A program made the position numbers and the translations under genes. From JBBIMP01 sp037444305 (GTDB lineage: Bacteria > Acidobacteriota > UBA6911), in assembly GCA_037444305.1 (NCBI GenBank), contig JBBIMP010000040.1:1-44557 (forward strand): 44,557 nucleotides of DNA. Direction: 5' to 3'. The stretch's first letter is position 1, and the number at the start of each line of letters is the position of its first letter. This document shows positions 37,942 to 44,557 of this stretch, in pieces. A model generated the notes under the pieces. It saw only the letters and a program-made list of their open reading frames with translations, did not search any database and was not told the origin of the DNA.

Positions 37942-38363
37942 GCCCCTGAATCTATCACAGGGAGAAACAAAATCCAGCAGGAAGGCGCCAGGACACAAAG
38001 GATCGCAAAGCGGACAGCATTTCCATTAGTGATCTTTTAGTTGATTTGACACGCCGCGCTCTATTAATATCGAGCCGTGTGCGGGCTGCTTTGACGGTAG
38101 TGGAGCTTCGACGCTTGAACCAGTCGGTGTCTTTTGTGGAGATTTTCCCGATTCCTGCCACTTCAATCCGTATTGCCCGCATCCCTGATTGACCCTGGCA
38201 TAGAAGACGATCAACCGGAGAGTGACTTGCCGGAACCCGCGGTGTGAAGGGCATCGCGGCCTGGGCCGGTGCATCCGCTTGCGCGGATGCCCCCCCCCGC
38301 ACGGCACTCGACGGACTTTCTTCAACAAGTTTTGATTCGGGAGAATCAGAATCAGGAGAGCCT
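37942..38363. other. Intergenic region between plsC-type gene and TonB-dependent receptor
   Basis: No gene is supported in these 422 bases. A degenerate CACAAAG-type repeat lies near 37978-38005. An AT-rich patch at 38030-38070 with TTGATTTGACA and TAATAT could hold the receptor promoter, though the spacing is not standard. A run of nine C at 38290-38298 lies 65 bases before the receptor start. Confidence 0.35.
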
Positions 38364-41300
38364 ATGTTTTTCGGCAAGACTCGAAGTTACCGGGTCCCGG
38401 CCGCCGCACTCGCCGTCCTGCTCTGCGCGACAACGCTCTTCGCGCAGAGATCCGGTTCCAGACTGGAGGGGACGGTGCGCGACAGCCAGGGCCTTGTCAT
38501 TCCGGGCGCACTGGTCGTAGCCATCAACCAGGCCACCAACATGTCCCAGGAAAGCTACACGAACGACAGGGGCATCTACGTCTTCCCGCTCCTTTCGCCC
38601 GGACCGCACACCGTCACCGCCGAAATGGCCGGCTTCAAAAAGGCCAGCGTCACCGACTTCCAGCTCGAAGTCGCCACAACAAAGACGCTTGATCTCATCC
38701 TGGCAGTCGGCGAGATCACCGAGACCGTCTCGGTCAAGGCCGATTCCATTCAACAGGTGCAGACCGCGACCTCCGACCTCGGCGACGTCGTCTTCGAGCG
38801 CAAGATCAAGGAACTGCCCCTGAACGGGCGCCTCCCGATCGAGCTGATGTTCCTCCAGCCGGGCATGGCGGGGAACAACAAGCAGAGCTCCGTCGGCGGC
38901 CTCTCCGCCAGCGGCTCGCGCGTGGTCAATAACGCCCTGGCCATGGACGGCGTGGACATCACCAACAGCGAGCTGGGCACCGGCTCCACCTCCGGCATCC
39001 AGATCGCCACCGACATCACCCCTTCGGTCGACGTGATCCAGGAGTTCCGCCTGATCACGGCCAACCCGAGCGCCGAGTACGGCCGGGTCTCGGGGTTTCA
39101 GGTGGAGATCGCCACCAAGTCCGGCACCAACGAGCTGCATGGCAGCGCCTACGAGTTCTACCGCCACACGAACCTCAACGCCAACTACTTTTTCAACAAT
39201 GCCAGCCCCACACCCCGCCGCCGTCCCCCGCTGATCCGCCACCAGTTCGGCGGAACGCTCGGCGGCCCGGTTTATCTCCCCTGGCTTTACAACGGCAAAA
39301 ACAAGACGTTCTTCTTCGCCAACTATGAGCTCATGCGCCAGACCGAGGACGTGGTCGTGGACCGCACCGTCTACACCAACGAGGCCAAGCAGGGACTCTT
39401 CCGCTTCATCACCTCGGGCGTGACCAGGAATCCCGACACGGGCGCCGTCCTGACCTCCAACAGCCGCGTCGTCGTCGATCCGGCCACCGGAAAGATCAGG
39501 CCCGGCGTGGAGGGCATCCAGACGCTCAACGTCATCGACGCCGACAAGAAGTTTTTCGACGGCATCGGCGCCGACACCACCGGCATGGCCAAGAAGATCC
39601 TCGACGCCATCCCGCTGCCGAACGACTTCGGCACCGGCGGCGACGGGCTGAACACGGCCGTCTACCGCTGGAACGCGCCCGCCAATCTCTACCAGGACCT
39701 GATGACCATCAAGCTCGACCAAGTCCTGACACAGAACCACAGCCTCTCATTCCGCGGCAACTACGGCCGCCTGGACCGCATCGGCGACACGATCAATGCG
39801 AACTACGCGCCCTTCCCCGGCGGGCAGACCCGCAGCCGCCTGGAGGACCAGTCCGGCTTCTCGGTGAATGTGGCCAGCCGCCTGCGGCCGACCGTGACCA
39901 ACGAGTTCCGCATCGGCCTGTCGCGCAACATCCGCCTCTTCTCGACCACGATCGATGTGCCGGGGACGCTCGCCATCACGCCGGGAACCATCACCAATCC
40001 CTTCCTGATCGCCGAGCTGCAGAAGACGCCGCGGCAGACCTTCCAGATCTCCAACAATGTCTCCTGGATCAAGGCAAGCCACTCCTTCAAAGGGGGCTTC
40101 AGCTTCTACTCCACCCCCCTGAACCAGGTCTTCGGGGCAAACCGCATCTCGCTCAACTTCTCCAGCGCCCAGACGGGCGTCGGCGGCGCGCAGGTAAACA
40201 TTCCGCAGCTGTTCGGCGACCCCAACGGGCCCAATCCGATCCCGAGCGCCAACCGGACCTTCGCCGGCGACTTCTTCAATTTCCACACGGGCAGGATCGG
40301 GGCGACGGATTCCACCTTCTACGCGATTTCGGACAGCGAGTTCGGGCCCCTGGGGACGGGAAAGATCCGCGGCTTCCGTTCGCGCAACTGGGGAGGCTTC
40401 TTCCAGGACGACTGGAAGTTCAGCCGCAAGCTCACGCTCAACCTCGGCGTTCGCTGGGATTGGTACCAGGTGCCCTGGGAGGTCAACAGCTTCTACGTCC
40501 TGAATAATAACCGGTCGATCCTCGCGCCCCAGCTGGATCCCTCGATGGCTCACACCCCGCTGGAATTCGGCCGCATCGGACCGAAGTTCGGCACCCAGAT
40601 CTTCAAGAACGACTTCAACAACTTCGCCCCGTCGGTAGGCTTCGCTTACGACCCGTTCGGCAATAACAAGACCTCGATCCGCGGCTCCTACCGGATCTCC
40701 TACGACCACCTCTACAGCCGCACGCTCGACACCATGGAGCAGCGCACCCCGGGCCTCAACGGCGCCGGCCAGCTCAACGGCGGCCAGCTCGCGCTCCTGC
40801 ACCCGCTCACCAATGTCTTCGGGCAGCCGCGCCTGCCCCGGCTGGCCGATCTCTCGCCGGCTGCGACCAATACAGGGCTGACCGTCGGCAGCGGCAAGCT
40901 CAACCTCTACAACTTCCTCGACATAACGCAGACTCAAAAGCCGCTCAAGCCGATAGCCAACACGAGGGAGAGCTTCAACCCGTCTGAGTTCGAACCCGGC
41001 CTGGTCAACCCGTACTCGCAGAGCTGGTCCTTCGGCATCCAGCGGGAGTTCATGCGCAACACCGTCCTGGAAGTCCGCTACGTCGGGCGCAAGGGGGCCA
41101 AGGAGTACGGCGGCCTCTCGGCCAACCAGTTCCGCGCCCCGGCCGACATCCTCGCCGGGTTGCAGGAAGTGCAAAGCCTCCTGAAGCTCACCAACGCCGA
41201 AGCCTACGCCCGGGCGGGGGTGACGCTTCCCGGCACGCTGAGCCCGACCGCCCTGATCACCATCGGGCAGCTGTACGGGACCACCACAACCACGGCAAGC

Positions 41301-42380
41301 ACCATGGCCCACTACACGCCCGGCGCACTGGCCAAGCTGGCGCCGCAGTCGCTCTTCAAGCTCTTCCTGGCCGGCAACGCCACCTTCGACAGCGACGTCC
41401 AGACCCGGATCATCAACAACGACCTGGCGGGCATCATCGCGCAGTTCGACACCAGCACCAACTTCCACTCCAACGCCTTCCTGACGGCCGCCGGCCTCAA
41501 CCCGCTGCCGGCCGGCGCGAACCCACGGGGGTGGCTGCCGCTGGCGGTCGGGCTGCCCGAAAACGCCTTCCGGCCCAACCTCCAGTTCCTGAACGGGCCG
41601 CGCATCATCACCAACGCCATGTACTCAAGCTACCACGGCCTGCAGGCCCAGGTTAACCGGCGCTTCTACAAGGGGCTGCAGTTCCAGGCCAACTACACCT
41701 GGTCGAAGAACATGGACATCACGGCGGCGACGCAGCCGACCGGGCAGGACGTGACCGAATTCTTCGCGCGCAACCTGGACAAGTCGGTCTCCTCCAACGA
41801 CATCAGCCACAACTTCAAGGCCAACTTCATCTGGGAGCTGCCTTTCGGCGCCGGCAGGCGATTCGCTTCCGGCGTTTCCGGGTGGCTGAACCACATCATC
41901 GGCGGCTGGCAGCTCACCTCGATCATCGACGTGGCGACCGACTACCCGATGGGCATCAGCTACGGCTCGCAGGCCCCCAGCTGGCAGGGGGGGAGGATGG
42001 ACTTCAATCCCAATGCCAAGATCACGAGCAAGACCAACGACATCGGGAAGGAAGGCCGTGACGCGCAGGGGCGCGTGACTTACTTCACGCTGGACGACTG
42101 GGCCGGAATCTTCCAGCCCGCCAAGCTGGGGACGGTCGGCACCGTGCCGCCCAACTGGCTGCGCGGCCCGGGCTTCTGGCTGGTCGACATGTCGGCCCTG
42201 AAGAACTTCCAGATCGCGGAAGGGAAGGAGCTGCAGTTCCGCGCCGAGTTCTTCAACGTGTTCAACAACGTCAACTTCGGCAACCCAACCACGAACCTGG
42301 AATCCGCCTCCTTCGGCCAGATCACCAGCCAGCTCGGAGATCCCCGAATCATCCAGTTCGCGCTGAAGTTCTACTTCTAG
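38364..42380 (+). CDS. TonB-dependent receptor with carboxypeptidase-regulatory-like domain
   Basis: The 1338-residue outer-membrane protein starts with a signal peptide (YRVPAAALAVLLCATTLFAQ), then a CarboxypepD_reg-like domain near 32-125 (LEGTVRDSQGLVIPGALVV, DRGIYVFPLLSPGPHTV), a plug with NNALAMDGVDITNSE, and a large beta barrel ending in the aromatic OMP signal (IIQFALKFYF). It resembles the Oar-like family that is greatly expanded in Acidobacteriota and often linked to uptake of glycans or peptides. ATG 38364 is set by AGGAG six bases upstream; a longer frame to 38244 is not supported. No TonB or SusD-like partner is next to it; the GWxTD gene follows 206 bases on. The ligand is unknown. 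Confidence 0.93.
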   Translation: MFFGKTRSYRVPAAALAVLLCATTLFAQRSGSRLEGTVRDSQGLVIPGALVVAINQATNMSQESYTNDRGIYVFPLLSPGPHTVTAEMAGFKKASVTDFQLEVATTKTLDLILAVGEITETVSVKADSIQQVQTATSDLGDVVFERKIKELPLNGRLPIELMFLQPGMAGNNKQSSVGGLSASGSRVVNNALAMDGVDITNSELGTGSTSGIQIATDITPSVDVIQEFRLITANPSAEYGRVSGFQVEIATKSGTNELHGSAYEFYRHTNLNANYFFNNASPTPRRRPPLIRHQFGGTLGGPVYLPWLYNGKNKTFFFANYELMRQTEDVVVDRTVYTNEAKQGLFRFITSGVTRNPDTGAVLTSNSRVVVDPATGKIRPGVEGIQTLNVIDADKKFFDGIGADTTGMAKKILDAIPLPNDFGTGGDGLNTAVYRWNAPANLYQDLMTIKLDQVLTQNHSLSFRGNYGRLDRIGDTINANYAPFPGGQTRSRLEDQSGFSVNVASRLRPTVTNEFRIGLSRNIRLFSTTIDVPGTLAITPGTITNPFLIAELQKTPRQTFQISNNVSWIKASHSFKGGFSFYSTPLNQVFGANRISLNFSSAQTGVGGAQVNIPQLFGDPNGPNPIPSANRTFAGDFFNFHTGRIGATDSTFYAISDSEFGPLGTGKIRGFRSRNWGGFFQDDWKFSRKLTLNLGVRWDWYQVPWEVNSFYVLNNNRSILAPQLDPSMAHTPLEFGRIGPKFGTQIFKNDFNNFAPSVGFAYDPFGNNKTSIRGSYRISYDHLYSRTLDTMEQRTPGLNGAGQLNGGQLALLHPLTNVFGQPRLPRLADLSPAATNTGLTVGSGKLNLYNFLDITQTQKPLKPIANTRESFNPSEFEPGLVNPYSQSWSFGIQREFMRNTVLEVRYVGRKGAKEYGGLSANQFRAPADILAGLQEVQSLLKLTNAEAYARAGVTLPGTLSPTALITIGQLYGTTTTTASTMAHYTPGALAKLAPQSLFKLFLAGNATFDSDVQTRIINNDLAGIIAQFDTSTNFHSNAFLTAAGLNPLPAGANPRGWLPLAVGLPENAFRPNLQFLNGPRIITNAMYSSYHGLQAQVNRRFYKGLQFQANYTWSKNMDITAATQPTGQDVTEFFARNLDKSVSSNDISHNFKANFIWELPFGAGRRFASGVSGWLNHIIGGWQLTSIIDVATDYPMGISYGSQAPSWQGGRMDFNPNAKITSKTNDIGKEGRDAQGRVTYFTLDDWAGIFQPAKLGTVGTVPPNWLRGPGFWLVDMSALKNFQIAEGKELQFRAEFFNVFNNVNFGNPTTNLESASFGQITSQLGDPRIIQFALKFYF

Positions 42381-42395
42381 TTTTACCGCTCGTTC

Positions 42396-42428
42396 TGCAG
42401 GGCCCGGTCCACGGGATCGGGCCCTGCA
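42396..42428 (+). terminator. Perfect 11-bp hairpin after the TonB-dependent receptor
   Basis: Bases 42396-42406 pair perfectly with 42418-42428 around an 11-base loop, 15 bases after the stop. There is no T run, so termination strength is uncertain. A repeat copy starts two bases after it. Confidence 0.65.
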
Positions 42429-42430
42429 AA

Positions 42431-42513
42431 CCACCAACATGGTCCGAGGAGCCTCCGCCCAGCCTTGACCACCGATCCCCACGGAGCCCGGAGCGCCAGC
42501 GACGGGTCGGGTT
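42431..42513. repeat. 83-base intergenic repeat, copy A
   Basis: It matches copy B at 44456-44538 with only a few differences. It lies between the receptor terminator and the GWxTD gene. Its core GGAGCGCCAGCGACGG is shared with all copies. Confidence 0.85.
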
Positions 42514-42586
42514 ACGACAGCCATTAGATTGCGGCCGCGCTGTGCTATCATTTCCTCGTTCTGCCGCCGCACCCGGAGGTGCCGCC

Positions 42587-44206
42587 ATGAGGTCCAGGCA
42601 ATTCCGCTCGACCGCCGCATCCATTCTCCTGCTTGCCTTATGCGCTGCCGTTTCTACGGCCGCCGTCCAGCGCGAGATCGCCGACAACCGGCACTACCGC
42701 AAGTGGCTCGACGAGGACGTCTTCTGGATCATCACCGACGAGGAGTACGCCGTCTTCGCAAAGCTCTCCACCGACGAGGAGCGCGACGCCTTCATCGAGC
42801 AGTTCTGGCTGCGCCGCGATCCCGACCCGGCCACCATGGAAAACGAGTACAAAATCGAGCACTACCGGCGGATCGTCTACGCCAACGAGCACTTTCACGC
42901 CGGCATCGACGGCTGGAAGAGCGACCGCGGCATGATCTACATCAAGTTCGGCCCCCCCGACCGCAAGGAGACCTACCCCGGCGGCGGACCCTACGCCCGC
43001 GAACGCAAGGAGGGCGGCGGCATGACCGCCGTCTTCCCCTTCGAGCGCTGGGAGTACCGCAACCTGCCCGGGATCGGCGACGACGTCGTGCTCGAGTTCG
43101 TGGACGACAAAGGGGGCGGGCAGTACGAGCTGACCTGGGACAACCAGCGCAAGGACGCACTGCTGCTTTCCGGCCTCATGGGCCTGACGCAGGACGAGCT
43201 GGAGCAGGAGGCCAACACCGGGTACACCAACAAGCAGGACCGCGTCGCGCGCCGCCGCTACTCCGGCGAGTACAAGGGGATCTACTCCGGCATGGGCGGT
43301 TTCGAGAGCCACCGGGACAAGCCCTTCGAGCAGCTGATCCTCTCCGCCGGCATCAGCCGCCCGCTGAGCATCCGCTTCAAGGACCTCGAAACCGCCGTCA
43401 GCGCACGCGTCACCTACACCGGCTTCCCGTTCGACGTGCGCCAGGACTTCATCCGCATCACCGACCAGCAGGTGCTCGTGCCGATCACCGTGCTGCTGGC
43501 CAACGAGCACCTGACCTTCAAGCGGAGCTACGGCCTGCACCACGGGGCGGCGCAGATCTACGGCCGCGTCGTCGGGCTCGGCAACCGGATCGAGGCGATC
43601 TTCGAGGACGAGGTCGCGCGCGATTTCCCCCCCGACGAGTTCGAGCGCGCCAAGAGGCATGCGTCGATCTACCAAAAGCGGCTGATTCTCAAACCCGGGC
43701 TCTACAAGCTGGAGCTGGCGGTCAAGGACGTCGAAAGCGGCCGGATCGGCATGACAGAGAGGCGTCTCGAGGTGCCGAAGTACGCCGACGGCAGCCTGCA
43801 GCTCAGCTCGCTCATCCTGGCCGACCGGATCGAGCCGGATACGGAGGACCGGTCGCTCTCCAGCTTCATCCTCGGGGACCTCAAGGTCATCCCCAAGACC
43901 GACGACGCCTTCCGCCGCACGGCCAGCCTCGGCCTCTACCTGCAGATCTACAACTTCGCCTTGGACCAGGAGACGCAGCGGCCGGCGCTGAAGCTGGAGT
44001 ACGCCATCGCCCCCAGGGGGAGCGAACCGGAGTCGTGGCGGGACGTCAGCCAGCTGGTGCACTTCGCCGGACAGCACTGCCGCTTCGCGCGGATGATCAA
44101 CCTGAGCCGGCTCGAGGAGGGCCTGCACGAGCTGCGCGTGCGCGTGACCGACGCCGTCTCGGGCCGCAAGGTCGAACGGATCGCGGTTTTCCGGGTTACG
44201 CCCTGA
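42587..44206 (+). CDS. Secreted GWxTD-domain protein
   Basis: The 539-residue protein has a signal peptide (STAASILLLALCAAVSTAAV), then a GWxTD-type domain with WLDEDVFWIITDEEYAVF, FIEQFWLRRDPDP, DGWKSDRGMIYIKFGPPD (the motif reads GWKSD here) and FPFERWEYRNL. The second half is beta-rich and repetitive and may be a binding or scaffold region. GWxTD proteins are common and often multi-copy in Acidobacteriota; no biochemical function is established. ATG 42587 has GGAGG eight bases upstream, better than 42542. No transmembrane segment follows the signal peptide, so it is likely periplasmic or surface-exposed. Repeat copies flank it on both sides. Confidence 0.88.
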   Translation: MRSRQFRSTAASILLLALCAAVSTAAVQREIADNRHYRKWLDEDVFWIITDEEYAVFAKLSTDEERDAFIEQFWLRRDPDPATMENEYKIEHYRRIVYANEHFHAGIDGWKSDRGMIYIKFGPPDRKETYPGGGPYARERKEGGGMTAVFPFERWEYRNLPGIGDDVVLEFVDDKGGGQYELTWDNQRKDALLLSGLMGLTQDELEQEANTGYTNKQDRVARRRYSGEYKGIYSGMGGFESHRDKPFEQLILSAGISRPLSIRFKDLETAVSARVTYTGFPFDVRQDFIRITDQQVLVPITVLLANEHLTFKRSYGLHHGAAQIYGRVVGLGNRIEAIFEDEVARDFPPDEFERAKRHASIYQKRLILKPGLYKLELAVKDVESGRIGMTERRLEVPKYADGSLQLSSLILADRIEPDTEDRSLSSFILGDLKVIPKTDDAFRRTASLGLYLQIYNFALDQETQRPALKLEYAIAPRGSEPESWRDVSQLVHFAGQHCRFARMINLSRLEEGLHELRVRVTDAVSGRKVERIAVFRVTP

Positions 44207-44319
44207 CAGGAAAATATCTCCGTACCACCAATCCGCAAGATCTTTCCCGCAGGCGGAGAAGACTCCACGGCAACGGCTCCACGCTACCGTATCTGCCGCT
44301 CTTGGTTGTCGGACGAGAG

Positions 44320-44374
44320 CCCACGGAGCCCGGAGCGCCAGCGACGGGTTGTGTTGCCTGACTGGGCGGCATGA
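44320..44374. repeat. Intergenic repeat, copy C
   Basis: These 55 bases are identical to 44503-44557 at the window end, covering the CCCACGGAGCCCGGAGCGCC start, the core and a GTTGCCTGACTGGGCGGC tail. Confidence 0.9.
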
Positions 44375-44410
44375 CCGCTCACTGCCGTTCGCGGCTTCCG
44401 TTTACCCGGA

Positions 44411-44450
44411 CCACCAACACGGCCGGAGCGCCAGCGACGGATTGCGTTGC
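44411..44450. repeat. Intergenic repeat, copy D (internally deleted)
   Basis: It starts with CCACCAACAC as in copies A and B, then goes straight to CCGGAGCGCCAGCGACGG, lacking the roughly 48-base middle. Confidence 0.75.
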
Positions 44451-44455
44451 GTGGT

Positions 44456-44557
44456 CCACCAACACCGTCCGAGGAGCCTCCGCTCAGCCTTGACCACCGA
44501 TCCCCACGGAGCCCGGAGCGCCAGCGACGGGTTGTGTTGCCTGACTGGGCGGCATGA
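44456..44557. repeat. Intergenic repeat, copy B, running to the window edge
   Basis: Its first 83 bases match copy A and its last 55 bases match copy C exactly, so it joins both ends of the family. It may continue beyond the window. The interval 44207-44319 before copy C holds no gene I can support. Confidence 0.85.

Noticed and set aside
39747..41468. A 573-codon minus-strand frame inside the TonB-dependent receptor gene
   Set aside because: Antisense to a clearly conserved gene, rich in Val/Gly/Arg/Ala as expected from GC-skewed reverse reading, with no ribosome site.

Overview
The window looks like chromosomal DNA of a member of the Acidobacteriota or a close relative. It is GC-rich. It carries a 1338-residue TonB-dependent receptor with an N-terminal carboxypeptidase-regulatory-like domain next to a secreted GWxTD-domain protein. 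It also has many long intergenic repeats of the CACAAAG/CACGGAG type. The assignment rests on gene content only; no rRNA, tRNA or CRISPR array was seen.

Layout. 1-1.3 kb: an OsmC-family protein with a strong hairpin terminator and a small membrane protein of lower GC. 1.6-6 kb: a transposon-like block on the minus strand with a DD(35)E Mu/TniA-type transposase, a TniB/ExeA-like AAA+ ATPase, an unknown 103-residue protein, and an unusual ATPase that joins a DnaA domain I-like N-terminus to a RepA-type ATPase core and a probable winged-helix tail. The transposase has an in-frame amber codon and the hybrid ATPase has a frameshift in a GC-dinucleotide run, so this copy looks decayed. 6.2-7.8 kb: a 3'-truncated group II intron (reverse transcriptase plus 5' RNA domains) lying just after the terminator of a two-cluster ferredoxin gene.

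8.5-20 kb: a cell-surface glycan or glycolipid region. It holds a methyltransferase, a DPM1-like family 2 glycosyltransferase, a DegT/DnrJ aminotransferase, a Gfo/Idh/MocA dehydrogenase and three large polytopic membrane proteins (one YfhO-like, two TMTC-like GT-C proteins). The likely theme is an amino sugar made in the cytoplasm and glycosyl transfer from polyprenyl-linked donors across the membrane. 20-29.3 kb: fused PabB-PabC for p-aminobenzoate, a glycine-zipper lipoprotein, a penicillin-acylase-family hydrolase, a four-cysteine protein, an exported M81 (MlrC-like) metallopeptidase and a MATE/ANKH-like transporter.

29.8-38 kb: one-carbon metabolism and housekeeping. gcvH and full-length gcvP converge on a near-perfect palindrome, followed by a GxxExxY protein, a CorA channel, formate-tetrahydrofolate ligase and a PlsC-type acyltransferase. 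GcvP/GcvH and Fhs both feed the tetrahydrofolate C1 pool, and PabBC supplies its p-aminobenzoate precursor. 38-44.6 kb: the TonB-dependent receptor, the GWxTD protein and a cluster of related intergenic repeats reaching the window edge.

The least ordinary item is the transposon block with the DnaA-N/RepA hybrid ATPase. Other points of interest are a repeat arm that has become the C-terminus of the PlsC protein, a small exported ORF overlapping the start of a GT-C gene, and an internal duplication in that GT-C protein.
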